DNA from: Acidobacteriota bacterium
Lineage (GTDB): Bacteria > Acidobacteriota > Thermoanaerobaculia > Multivoradales > J023
Length of the DNA: 34,448 nt
NCBI GenBank assembly: GCA_029263395.1
Contig: JAJCXO010000134.1
Location: forward strand, 1 to 34,448
Reading direction: 5' to 3'
A program made the translations under genes and the position numbers. Shown here in pieces: positions 8,061-16,420 of this stretch (position 1 is the first letter of the stretch; each line of letters starts with the position of its first letter). The notes under the pieces were generated by a model. The model worked only from the letters and a program-made list of their open reading frames with translations, made no database searches and was not told the DNA's origin.

Positions 8061-10328
8061 TCAAAACCTGTAGCCCAGGGTGGCGGTGACCGTCCGCGGG
8101 TTCCCGAAGGAGCCCTGCACGATGCCCAACACCGGAATGTTGTAGCCGTTGGTGAGGTACTCCTCGTCGCTCAGGTTCTTGCCGTTCACCGTCACCTGCC
8201 AGGCGCCGTCGCCGGAGAGCCAGGAGACCCAGGCGCTCCAGATGTCGAAGGAGGGCTGCACCAGGGGCAGGAGGGGCTGCGCGGGGTTGCGCGGGTCGGG
8301 TCCACCCTCGGTGGTGAGTACTGAGTCGTCGCGGTAGGACCAGCCGACGCTGCTGGTGATCAATCCACCCCAGGCCGGGAAGTCGAGGTTGAGGCGCAGC
8401 GACCCGGTTAACTCCGGGGCGTTGCTGATCACCTGGGTATCGACGAAGCCGTCGTTGTTCTCGTCGAGGAACTCGTCGGGCTCGGCGTCGAGGTAGCTCA
8501 CATTGCCAGCCAAACCCAGCCAGCTCACGGTGGGGGAGGTCCAATCGAGTTCCACCTCGAGGCCCTGCACGGTGGCGTTGCCGGCGTTCAGGAAGTTGCC
8601 GAAGAAGGCGTCGTCGGTGCCATTGCCGTCGGAATCGAAGGAGGTGAAGGTGCTGACCTGAATGTCTTCATAGTCACCATAGAACACGGCGGTGTTCAAG
8701 ATCAGGCTGCGGTTGGCCAGCACCGACTTGATGCCCACTTCGCCCACCGTCAGCACCTCGTCGTCGAAGGGCTCGGCAGATTCTGGGAAGAACGACGATT
8801 GCGCACGCACATTGAAGCCGCCGCTCTTGAAGCCGCGAGAAACGTTGACATAACCCATCACATCGTTGCTGAAGGTGTAGTCGAGGCCGAGCTTGGGAGC
8901 TACGGAGGAGAAGGTTTTGCTCTGATCGTAATCGGCGGTCACCGCGGTGACGGTGGAGAAGGTGTCGTCGGAGTAGCCGGCGTTGAAGGCGACGCCGCGC
9001 TTCTCCTCTTCGGTGGCCCGCAGGCCGAAGTTGAAGGTGAGCTTGTCGGAGAGGGCGTAGGAGCCGTCGCCGAACACCGCGAACGACTCGGTGTCGGTGG
9101 TGCCTTCGGTGGTGCCGAAGATGCTGTTTAAGAAGATGTTCTGCACCAGGCCACCAGCGGTGCCATCGAAGTAGAAAAGACCGAAGACACCGCTGAAGTT
9201 GCCACCGGCGTCGTAGATGAATTGGAATTCCTGCGAGGTCTGCTCGTCGTTGTAGGTGGCGATCACGTCGGTGATGCGAGCCGGGGTGGTGTCGAAGTCG
9301 ATGTTGTTGAAACTATCGGACTCGCGGTAGGCGGTGATCGACTTGAATTGCCAGTGGTCAGTGATATCCCACTCCACAGCCAGCGAAAAACCTTCGGAGT
9401 CGGTACCGTTCAAAGGTTCGAGGCCGCTTTGGGTATCGAAGATGTTGGCCAGCGGATCACAGGTGGCGCCGAGGAAAATGGGGCACAGGGGGTTCGCTTC
9501 GAGGCGGGTGAGACCCTTGGGTTCGGATCTGTCTTCCGTGCGGTCGAAGCGGAGTTTCACCGTGACGTCGTCGGAGGCCAGCCAATCGAAAGCCAGGCGG
9601 TAGGCGGTGGTGTCTTTGTCCGACACTTCGCGGCCGGTGAAGAGGTTGGTGCCATAACCTTCATGGGAGAGAGAAGCGAAGGCCACCTTGGCCCGCAGCT
9701 TGCCGGGTACCAGGGCGCCGCCGACGCTCACCTTGGCATCAAAAGTGCCGAAATCACCGCCGGTCAGGGCGATGGCGCCGTGGAAGTCATCTTCCAGGGG
9801 GCGGCTGGTGTATTTGATGGCACCACCGATGGTGTTCTTACCGTAGAGGGTGCCTTGGGGTCCACGCAGGACCTCGATCTGTCCGATGTCGAAGACGTCG
9901 AGCAGGGCACCCTGGGGGCGGGCGACATAGACGTCGTCGAGGTAGAGGCCCACCCCGGGGTCGACACCCCACAGAGGATCCGCCTGGCCGATGCCGCGTA
10001 GAAAGGCGGTGAGAGTGGTCGACTGGTTACGTCCTGGGTAAATCGAAAGATTCGGCACCTGGGCCTGGATATCGGAGATATCCGTTGCGCCGCTTTCTTC
10101 GAGCTGTTCACCGGGTAACACGGTGACCGCCACCGGCACCTCCTGGATGTTCTCCTCCCGCTTGCGGGCGGTGACGACAATCTCGTCGGAGATCGGTTCG
10201 TCGGTGGCGCCTTCGACGGCCTTCTCTTCCGCGTTGGAGGCTTCGGCCTGCTGGGCCAGGGTGGTGGGTGCGGCCAAAAGAGTGAGGGCAATGAGAACGG
10301 GGAACAGGATCATGGTGCTTCGCTGCAT
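8061..10328 (-). CDS. TonB-dependent outer-membrane receptor
   Basis: This 755-residue protein has a signal peptide (to about residue 25, LLAAPTTLAQQA), a TonB-box-like DEIVVTARKREENIQEVP and a plug domain with VPNLSIYPGRNQ, FLRGIGQADP and IEVLRGPQGTLYGKNTIGG. A long 22-strand barrel follows, ending in aromatic TATLGYRF. Asp/Gly-rich loops such as FDSDGNGTDDAFFG and ENNDGFVD may bind Ca2+. This is the oxidoreductase-operon type of receptor common in Caulobacter and sphingomonads, used for organic nutrients rather than only siderophores. Energised uptake needs TonB-ExbBD, not encoded in the window. It is the second gene of the operon, 36 nt after tetR and 4 nt before the SDR gene, so its ligand is probably what the hydrolases and ligase process. 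Confidence 0.95.
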   Translation of the reverse strand: MQRSTMILFPVLIALTLLAAPTTLAQQAEASNAEEKAVEGATDEPISDEIVVTARKREENIQEVPVAVTVLPGEQLEESGATDISDIQAQVPNLSIYPGRNQSTTLTAFLRGIGQADPLWGVDPGVGLYLDDVYVARPQGALLDVFDIGQIEVLRGPQGTLYGKNTIGGAIKYTSRPLEDDFHGAIALTGGDFGTFDAKVSVGGALVPGKLRAKVAFASLSHEGYGTNLFTGREVSDKDTTAYRLAFDWLASDDVTVKLRFDRTEDRSEPKGLTRLEANPLCPIFLGATCDPLANIFDTQSGLEPLNGTDSEGFSLAVEWDITDHWQFKSITAYRESDSFNNIDFDTTPARITDVIATYNDEQTSQEFQFIYDAGGNFSGVFGLFYFDGTAGGLVQNIFLNSIFGTTEGTTDTESFAVFGDGSYALSDKLTFNFGLRATEEEKRGVAFNAGYSDDTFSTVTAVTADYDQSKTFSSVAPKLGLDYTFSNDVMGYVNVSRGFKSGGFNVRAQSSFFPESAEPFDDEVLTVGEVGIKSVLANRSLILNTAVFYGDYEDIQVSTFTSFDSDGNGTDDAFFGNFLNAGNATVQGLEVELDWTSPTVSWLGLAGNVSYLDAEPDEFLDENNDGFVDTQVISNAPELTGSLRLNLDFPAWGGLITSSVGWSYRDDSVLTTEGGPDPRNPAQPLLPLVQPSFDIWSAWVSWLSGDGAWQVTVNGKNLSDEEYLTNGYNIPVLGIVQGSFGNPRTVTATLGYRF

Positions 10329-10364
10329 GGTGGGTTGTCTCCAGAGAGTGGAAATGAGAGGGCC

Positions 10365-10985
10365 TCAGCGGGGCAGCAAGCCGGTGCGCAGCAGCCGGAT
10401 GAATTCCTGCGTTGCCTGCTCGGGTTTCATGCCGAAGTGCATCGGCGCACCGAAACACTTCTCAATGGTGAAGAAGTAGAAAAACCAACGGGTGGCGGCG
10501 ATCACTGCCACCAACGGATCAACATCGCCGATCTCCCCGGCGGCCTTGCGCGCTTCTAACTTGGCGCCATAAAGCTCTTTGAATCGCGCCGCCATCCCCT
10601 CATAGAAATTGCGGATGTGGTCGCCGCGGAACTCCACCACATCAACATAAATCAGCAGAATGTAGGGGGCGTTGTCCTCCACCACCGTCTCGATCACCGC
10701 GGCCATCTCCTCGAGATCTTCGGGGAAGTTGGCCCGTGCAAAGAGCTTCTGCAAAGGGTGTTCAGGGTCTTGCAGCCGTTTCCAGTAGGAATCGAGCAAC
10801 TGCTGGAACATGGCTTCCTTGTTCCCGAAGTGGTGATACAAGTTGCCCATCGACATGCCCGCTCGGTCTGCGATGTCGCGCATGGATGTAGCGCCGAAAC
10901 CCTGGCTGGAGAAGAGGTCCAGCGCTGCCTTCAAGGCATGTTCGGCAGAAACTTTTGACCTGTCTTGCTTCTTTCGAGTGTTCAT
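10365..10985 (-). CDS. TetR/AcrR-family transcriptional regulator
   Basis: A 206-residue repressor of usual TetR size. The N-terminal helix-turn-helix is clear: AALDLFSSQGFGATSMRDIADRAGMS followed by MGNLYHHFGNKEAMFQQLL (residues 16-66). The ligand-binding C-terminal part is less conserved, with aromatic-rich TRWFFYFFTIEKCFG (about 168-182). As first gene of the minus-strand operon and sitting behind a palindrome that overlaps its own transcription start, it very probably represses itself and the receptor/hydrolase genes until an inducer, likely the substrate or its CoA ester, binds. The ATG at 10985 opens MNTRKKQDRSK, a normal basic lead-in. Confidence 0.93.
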   Translation of the reverse strand: MNTRKKQDRSKVSAEHALKAALDLFSSQGFGATSMRDIADRAGMSMGNLYHHFGNKEAMFQQLLDSYWKRLQDPEHPLQKLFARANFPEDLEEMAAVIETVVEDNAPYILLIYVDVVEFRGDHIRNFYEGMAARFKELYGAKLEARKAAGEIGDVDPLVAVIAATRWFFYFFTIEKCFGAPMHFGMKPEQATQEFIRLLRTGLLPR

Positions 10986-11004
10986 AGGGCCCCTTTTATT
11001 AAAA

Positions 11005-11022
11005 ACCGAGCGCTCGATCGGT
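11005..11022. promoter_or_regulatory. Probable TetR operator (imperfect palindrome)
   Basis: ACCGAGCGC / TCGATCGGT forms an 18-bp inverted repeat with 7 of 9 matching half-site positions, flanked by A-tracts and T-tracts that extend the symmetry (AAAA...TTTT). It lies directly downstream of the -10 box, where a bound repressor would block transcription start. Binding by the adjacent TetR protein is inferred from position. Confidence 0.65.
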
Positions 11023-11052
11023 ATTTTAGAGATGAGATGAAAAGAGTGTCAA
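11023..11052 (-). promoter_or_regulatory. Sigma70-type promoter of the tetR-receptor operon
   Basis: On the minus strand, TTGACA (11047-11052) is followed after 18 nt by TAAAAT (11023-11028). This is the best consensus promoter I see in the window, about 40 nt before the tetR start. Confidence 0.7.
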
Positions 11053-11614
11053 GGGAGCGGCCCTTTGTGGCGGCGGCCTGTGGCGCGGTGAGCAGTCCCC
11101 AGGTCACTTCGCTAGGCCGTCGTGGCGTGGCTCAGAGGAGAAAAAGAGGAAGAAGCAGAGAAGAGCTAGGTAGGGCGAAAATTCCTTCCTGGCGACCGAA
11201 AGGCTATCGCTACGAGGTCACTCTGCACACGATCGTGCTGCGACCCTCCTGGATGGGTACCCGGTACCGCCGCGATGAGGGCCCTTCGCTCAACACGTCG
11301 AGACGAACTCGCTGGCGGCATCCGTCGACCCGGAAAATATTCTTGATGCGATTCGTGGCCCGTTGTCGCTTTCAGGAGTATGGCCAGTCACGGCCGCCGA
11401 ATATTTCGAAAGAGGAGGTGAGCACGATGAGAGTTTGACACCAGGGGCGGGATCGGCTTCGCAAAACGAGCTTCGCCAGATGCGATCGATCCGTGTCAAC
11501 GGATCCGCGACATTCGATTACATTGATTTTGAAACCTCTCGCTTCAGCGCGGAGGATGCGGCTGGAGCGAGGAGTGTCCGGGTGTGCGACGCACCCACAA
11601 AAAAGGAGCATTTG
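11053..11614. other. Gene-free stretch with two stem-loops
   Basis: I find no convincing gene here. Two strong inverted repeats stand out before the tailspike-like gene: GATCCGT-GTCA-ACGGATC (11488-11505) and an 11-bp arm pair with one mismatch, CTCGCTTCAGC...GCTGGAGCGAG (11538-11571, 12-nt loop). They could be leader structures or operators for the downstream gene. The frame of that gene stays open back to 11363, but the upstream residues look non-coding. Confidence 0.5.
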
Positions 11615-13270
11615 ATGACACAAGTAACCAGTGTGGCCAGTTATGCGGCAGCCAGGGCCATCGACGGGGCAACGTTGACCGATGGCGACCTGCGATACAT
11701 AGAAGCGCGGGCTACTCCCAGTGACGGCGGGGCGGGCTATTTCTTTTGGAATAGCAGCTCCGCGGACGCCGACAATGACGGCACCGTGTTGAAACTAACC
11801 AATACAGCCACCGGGCGACTGGTCCGTGATCGATCCAATGTGGTCAACGTCCAGTGGTTTGGCGCAACGGGTGACGGCACGACGGACGACGCGGCCAGCG
11901 TTCAGAGTGCCGTGGATGCGATGGTGGATGGCAACATCCTACTGTTTCCGCCCGCCACCTACCTGATGGAGGGATACCAGAATCACCCACACCCGAACAA
12001 CGCCGCCAGCGGGATCGCGGCACTTTTCGACGGGCTCAACGAGATCGCCGTGTTGGGCTTCGGAGCGACGCTCAAACAGGTGACGACGAACTCTGTGCAG
12101 GGCGTCCTACAATTTCATAATTGTAACAACGTACGCGCTCTGGGTTTCCATCTCGATGGAGTCTACGATTCCGGTACCGGCGTTCAGAGCGGCACGTTGT
12201 ACCGTGCGTCCGGCGACTGTGACGGCTTGACATTCGAGGGCACGATCGACGGCGGGAATGCGCTCGCTGTTTTTGATGAAGCCTCGGGCGCAAATCTGAC
12301 CAACGACAAACCCAAGAACACCGAGGTGCGAGGCCTTGCCCGTAATGCCCAATATGGTCTGAACTACATTCACACCGACGCGGGCCACACTTTCGACGTC
12401 GTGGTCGACACGGTGTTGCGAGGGATTTTCTTCGTGGGCGTCAAGAGCTGCGTTGGCAAGATCGCCGCGAGAGGTGTTACCGGCAGCGTGCTGAATTTCT
12501 CTCTCAGGGCTGGTGATGTGGTCGAAGACGTCGACGTGACCCTCGTCGGCCAGGGGGTGGCGTCACCGCTGCGGCTCAAGGTATCCGACACCACGGAGTG
12601 TGCCATCCGGCGCCTGCGGGTATCCGGGACAGCCGAGCTGAGTGGAGGTGTCGGTATCGACATCCAAGGTCTGGGCAATGCCGCGACCGTGTTCGAGGAC
12701 CTGGATTTTTCCGACCTGACGATCCGAGCCACTTCGGTGTCGTCGCGCGGTGAATGCGTCAAGCTGCCGAACAATGCCCTCGGCACTCTTCAGCGCTTGA
12801 CGCTACCGCGCAACCTGGCAACCAACGTTGCCGGCAGAAGCGCGGTGGACCTGACGCACGGCGGTCTGACGGTCGCGGACGTCGTCGTCCCGCAAGGTTG
12901 GCATTACGAGCGTGTCGCCGCCGGCTCATCCGGCATTCTCATCAAAGCGGCCAGCGCCATCTCCGGTATGAACGTCGGCGCCGGAGATGGCGTCTACTCC
13001 GGCACCACAGTCAATCCACTCAACTTGTCCGGCGTCACCAATCTGCGGATTGCCGACGTCAGAATCCAGGGCGGCGGCATCGCCTACCCAACCACCGCCC
13101 GCCGCACCGTGCCGGTCGAAGAGCTGGTGATCACCGGCTCCGGCTCGCCGGTCAGCAGTGTGACGCCCGCTTTCGTCGGCCAGCGTTACCAAGATACGGC
13201 TACCGCCTCGCCGCTCAAGATCTATGAAGCGGTGGGCACCAGCGCATCCCAGTGGGAGGTCCTCAACTGA
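11615..13270 (+). CDS. Phage-tailspike-like right-handed beta-helix protein (pectate-lyase superfamily)
   Basis: The 551-residue product starts at ATG 11615, behind AAAAGGAG (11601-11608). Residues 5-72 (SYAAARAIDG..., SDGGAGYFFWNSSSADADNDGT, GRLVRDRS) and the hallmark WFGATGDGTTDDAASVQSAV (81-100) are the head-proximal part and first coil of phage tailspikes and Pfam pectate-lyase-3 proteins. Repetitive beta-helix sequence follows to about residue 500. The tail, FVGQRYQDTATASPLKIYEA...SQWEVLN, resembles the small C-terminal domain that ends many tail fibres. There is no signal peptide and no neighbouring phage gene, so export or assembly is unclear. It may be an orphan depolymerase-like protein acting on a surface polysaccharide or a remnant of a tail locus. 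Fold confident, activity unknown. Confidence 0.8.
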   Translation: MTQVTSVASYAAARAIDGATLTDGDLRYIEARATPSDGGAGYFFWNSSSADADNDGTVLKLTNTATGRLVRDRSNVVNVQWFGATGDGTTDDAASVQSAVDAMVDGNILLFPPATYLMEGYQNHPHPNNAASGIAALFDGLNEIAVLGFGATLKQVTTNSVQGVLQFHNCNNVRALGFHLDGVYDSGTGVQSGTLYRASGDCDGLTFEGTIDGGNALAVFDEASGANLTNDKPKNTEVRGLARNAQYGLNYIHTDAGHTFDVVVDTVLRGIFFVGVKSCVGKIAARGVTGSVLNFSLRAGDVVEDVDVTLVGQGVASPLRLKVSDTTECAIRRLRVSGTAELSGGVGIDIQGLGNAATVFEDLDFSDLTIRATSVSSRGECVKLPNNALGTLQRLTLPRNLATNVAGRSAVDLTHGGLTVADVVVPQGWHYERVAAGSSGILIKAASAISGMNVGAGDGVYSGTTVNPLNLSGVTNLRIADVRIQGGGIAYPTTARRTVPVEELVITGSGSPVSSVTPAFVGQRYQDTATASPLKIYEAVGTSASQWEVLN

Positions 13271-13397
13271 CGTTCGACGCGGGTGCTGCCGACACGCGGC
13301 ACCCGCAGTTCTCGGCTCGAGCGTCGGTCTGGCGCGACCTACTCTTGTTTTGTTTCTGTTTAGGTCCGACTTAAGTCCTCGGGGAGCTATGACAAAC

Positions 13398-13427
13398 TGT
13401 CACATCGAGCTGAGGCAAGTTGTGACA
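13398..13427. promoter_or_regulatory. Inverted repeat upstream of the phosphatase gene
   Basis: TGTCACA (13398-13404) and its exact complement TGTGACA (13421-13427) are separated by 16 nt, about 80 nt before the phosphatase gene start. The spacing is about two helical turns centre to centre, suitable for a dimeric regulator. TTGACG at 13434 lies next to it, but a well-spaced -10 box is not obvious. Confidence 0.35.
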
Positions 13428-13507
13428 TCAAGCTTGACGTCGAGTTACTGTGTTATATCCGCTGTGGTACGTTGAATGCTTATCGCCGAAAAACGGAGGA
13501 CACAATC

Positions 13508-16051
13508 GTGCTTCCCAGTCCGGGACTTTATATAGCTTTAGCGACTGCGTGGCTTTGCTGTGGCCATTTGATTGCCCATGAAGGGACCCATACGCGTTTG
13601 GAGGTTATTGATGAGCAGATCGCTGAGGATCCTGACGACCCAGAACTGCGCCTTCGACGCGCCGAAGCTCTGCGCCAATCCGGCTTTTTTGAGGCCGCGC
13701 TGGTCGACTATCAATTGGCCGAGGACCGTGGCGGCGATCAAGGGCTGATCGCGCTCGGGCGTGGCCGGAGCCTGCTCGCCGCCGGACAGGTGGAGCAGGC
13801 TCTCGCTGAGCTGCATCGGGCCGTAGCTCACCTCGGCGCCGACTCGGTGGCACTGCGTGCGCGCGCCAGTGCTCACACTGTCCTCGGTCAGCACGGGCCG
13901 GCGGCCGATGATTTGCTGCGCGCCTTTGCCGACCGTGAGCGGCTATCCCCTGAAGGCGTGATCGAGCTGTCGCGAGCGCTGTCCAAAGCCGACCGGGTCG
14001 ACCAGGCGCTCGCCACGCTCGATACCGCGATCGCCAGGCTCGGGCCGATCACCTCGTTGACCCGCGAGGCCCTCGGGATCGCCACCTCCCACCGTCGCGA
14101 TGCGGAGGCGGAGGCTCGGATCGCCGCATGGACAGCCGACGATCCCCTTCCGTTGCGTATCGCTGTGCTGGCTGCCGAAGCGTTAGAGACTAGCGGGCGA
14201 CCGCAGGCCATCGTTGGGGCGCTACCGGCTGCGGCGACCACCGAAACCACCCTTACGGCTCGCGGTGCTGTTTGGCGTTACCTCGATGACGGCTCCAACC
14301 AGGGTGCTGCCTGGAGCGACCCTGCCTTTCCAGACGGAACCTGGGCCATGGGTCCGGCACAACTCGGGTACGGCAACAATGACGAGCAAACGGTCGTCAG
14401 CTTCGGCGGAGACCCCGACAGTAGACACATTACGACCTACTTTCGCCACGCCTTCATGGTTGCCGATGCCAGTGTGTTTCAGCGCCTCGATTTAGCGCTC
14501 TTGCGCGACGACGGTGCGGTTGTTTACCTCAATGGTACGGAAGTGATGCGGAGCGCAATGCCAGCTGGCGTCATCGCTTTCAATACTTTGGCGGATTCGA
14601 TGGCGGGCGGCTCGGACGAAGATGTCTTTCGGCCCATGAGCATCGATCCCGGACTCCTGGTTGATGGTGCCAATGTGCTGGCGGTCGAGATCCATCAGGA
14701 AAGTGTCACCAGCCCCGACATCAGCTTTGATCTCGAGCTTGTGGCTGCTGATGGTCCGTTGGTGATCACCCGCGGTCCCTATTTGCAGCGCGGTTCTGCA
14801 ACCTCGGTCACGGTTCGCTGGCGAACCGATCCAGCCAGCGACACCCGGGTACGGTATGGCACCGATCCCGGTACTTTGTCATCAATGGTCGATGGACCTG
14901 CCGGGGTCATCGAGCACGAGGTGACGCTCGACAGCTTGACGCCGGATACGAAACATTTCTACAGCGTCGGCGACGGCTCCGGTGTCTTGGCGGGCGGCGA
15001 TTCCGATCACTTTTTTGTGACCGCACCCGAGCCGGGGACCGCCAAACCGACTCGGATCTGGGTGCTTGGCGATTCCGGTTCCGCCAATGTCTTCACCCGC
15101 CTGGTCCGCGATGCCTACGACGCCTTTACCGGGGATCGCGAGACCGATCTGTGGTTGATGCTCGGCGACAACGCCTATGACGCCGGCACGGACCTCGAGT
15201 ACCAGTCAGCATTGTTCGATCTCTTTCCACGCCACCTGCGGACCAGTGTGATGTGGCCGACGTTGGGTAATCACGACGGTCGGTCGGCCAACTCTGCGAC
15301 CCAGACCGGCCCGTATTACGACATGTTCACCCTCCCAACAATGGGTGAGGCGGGTGGCGTTGCCTCCGGCACCGAAGCCTATTATTCCTTCGACTACGGC
15401 AACATCCACTTTATCTGCTTGGAGTCTTTCGAGACCGACCGCTCAGCGGCGGGGGCCATGATGACCTGGCTGGAGGATGACATCGCCGCCACGACCGCCG
15501 ATTGGGTCATCGCCTACTGGCACCATCCGCCCTACACCAAGGGGTCGCACGACTCTGACGCGGAGGTGAGGTTGATCGAAATGCGTACCATTGCCCTGCC
15601 GATTCTGGACAACTTCGGGGTTGATCTGGTGCTTTCCGGCCATAGTCACTCCTACGAGCGAAGCTTCATGCTCGATGGTCACTATGGAGTCTCGTCGACC
15701 CTTGACCCATCAATGATTCTCGACGACGGCGATGGAGACCCGGCGGGCGACGGCGCTTATGACAAGCCGACGCATGGGCCGGCGCCGCACGAGGGTGCGG
15801 TGTACGTCGTCGCAGGCAGCAGCAGTCGACTGACCTCTGCGGATTTGGACCACCCCGCGATGATCAGAGCGGAGCTAGTTCTCGGCTCTGTGATCCTCGA
15901 TGTCGATCACCTCGAGCTCAACGCGACGTTCCTCGACGACCAGGGGGTAGTGGCAGATACCTTCACGATCCTCAAAGCCGGCGGCAACAGCATTTTTGCC
16001 GATGGTTTCGAGTCCGGTGACACGTCCAATTGGTCGTTGGATGTGCTCTAG
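13508..16051 (+). CDS. Secreted TPR / jelly-roll / purple-acid-phosphatase-like metallophosphoesterase
   Basis: GTG 13508 is chosen because GGAGGA (13495-13500) lies 7 nt before it; a TTG 12 codons earlier has no ribosome site. The 847 residues comprise a hydrophobic export segment (about 5-25), TPR-like helices (about 30-210), a beta-sandwich with FPDGTWAMGPAQLGYG and LRDDGAVVYLNGTEV (about 255-412), a fibronectin-like domain (RGPYLQRGSATSVTVRW, about 420-508) and a calcineurin-like phosphoesterase. Metal ligands are visible: GDSG (Asp522), GDNAY (Asp554), GNHD (587-590), WHHPP (His672/673) and GHSH (711-714). This is the full dinuclear set of purple acid phosphatases. The last residues, IFADGFESGDTSNWS, form a FESGD tail seen at the C-terminus of many secreted proteins of some phyla, perhaps a sorting tag. 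Substrate is some phosphoester, not predictable. Confidence 0.9.
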   Translation: MLPSPGLYIALATAWLCCGHLIAHEGTHTRLEVIDEQIAEDPDDPELRLRRAEALRQSGFFEAALVDYQLAEDRGGDQGLIALGRGRSLLAAGQVEQALAELHRAVAHLGADSVALRARASAHTVLGQHGPAADDLLRAFADRERLSPEGVIELSRALSKADRVDQALATLDTAIARLGPITSLTREALGIATSHRRDAEAEARIAAWTADDPLPLRIAVLAAEALETSGRPQAIVGALPAAATTETTLTARGAVWRYLDDGSNQGAAWSDPAFPDGTWAMGPAQLGYGNNDEQTVVSFGGDPDSRHITTYFRHAFMVADASVFQRLDLALLRDDGAVVYLNGTEVMRSAMPAGVIAFNTLADSMAGGSDEDVFRPMSIDPGLLVDGANVLAVEIHQESVTSPDISFDLELVAADGPLVITRGPYLQRGSATSVTVRWRTDPASDTRVRYGTDPGTLSSMVDGPAGVIEHEVTLDSLTPDTKHFYSVGDGSGVLAGGDSDHFFVTAPEPGTAKPTRIWVLGDSGSANVFTRLVRDAYDAFTGDRETDLWLMLGDNAYDAGTDLEYQSALFDLFPRHLRTSVMWPTLGNHDGRSANSATQTGPYYDMFTLPTMGEAGGVASGTEAYYSFDYGNIHFICLESFETDRSAAGAMMTWLEDDIAATTADWVIAYWHHPPYTKGSHDSDAEVRLIEMRTIALPILDNFGVDLVLSGHSHSYERSFMLDGHYGVSSTLDPSMILDDGDGDPAGDGAYDKPTHGPAPHEGAVYVVAGSSSRLTSADLDHPAMIRAELVLGSVILDVDHLELNATFLDDQGVVADTFTILKAGGNSIFADGFESGDTSNWSLDVL

Positions 16052-16093
16052 TCCACGCCTGCCAGGTACCGATACTTGGGGTGACGAAATTTC

Positions 16094-16108
16094 GCCACAG
16101 CCTGTGGC
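16094..16108. repeat. Palindromic stem after the phosphatase gene
   Basis: GCCACAG-C-CTGTGGC is a 7-bp perfect inverted repeat starting 43 nt after the phosphatase stop, flanked by AAATTTC and AAAATT. It could stabilise the mRNA 3' end; it lacks the T-run of a classic intrinsic terminator. Confidence 0.4.
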
Positions 16109-16204
16109 AAAATTAGCCGACGCCGAGCCGATGCTGCTATCTGCGGCGGCACCTATGTCTGCGGCGCACCTATGTCTGCGGCGCGTGCCAGGCCGGGGTT
16201 GCCG

Positions 16205-16217
16205 GGTGCCAGGCACC
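16205..16217. repeat. REP-like palindrome GGTGCCAGGCACC, copy 1
   Basis: A perfect 6+1+6 palindrome. It is preceded by a short direct repeat, CACCTATGTCTGCGGCG twice (about 16150-16185). The identical 13-mer occurs at 18320-18332. The gap 16052-16299 otherwise shows no gene. Confidence 0.55.
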
Positions 16218-16299
16218 ACTTCCAAGGCGGCGCAGTAAAACACAGGATGCTGATGAAAGCGTTGAATAGGACCTTCAAGCGCAGCGGGTGCGGGGATTG

Positions 16300-16405
16300 A
16301 TGGGAGTAGCGGAGGCGTATCAGCGCGCACTGATTGCTGACAGCCCGAACCTGGCGAACGTGAAGTACCTGAGCTTGATCGGCAACCCTGTCGGGGAGGC
16401 CGGCG
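16300..16405 (+). pseudogene. Relic of a leucine-rich-repeat gene
   Basis: This frame reads ALIADSPNLANVKYLSLIG followed by NPVGEAGV. The complete LRR gene at 21085-21657 has ALIADSSSLANLKYLSLIG and NPVGRAGV. At DNA level 16327-16405 and 21358-21436 agree at about 68 of 79 positions by eye. Homology stops abruptly at about 16405, where a beta-propeller reading frame begins in another phase. It is a fragment left by duplication or recombination and is probably not functional. Confidence 0.7.
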
Positions 16406-16420
16406 TTCCTCGGCATCGCG

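Noticed and set aside
10965-11438. Open frame of ~157 codons upstream of the tailspike-like gene
   Set aside because: Arg-rich random-looking sequence, starts inside tetR and its promoter, and has no ribosome site or recognisable domain.
13434-13459. Promoter TTGACG...TATATC before the phosphatase gene
   Set aside because: The spacer is only about 14 nt, too short for a sigma70 promoter; only the inverted repeat is reported.
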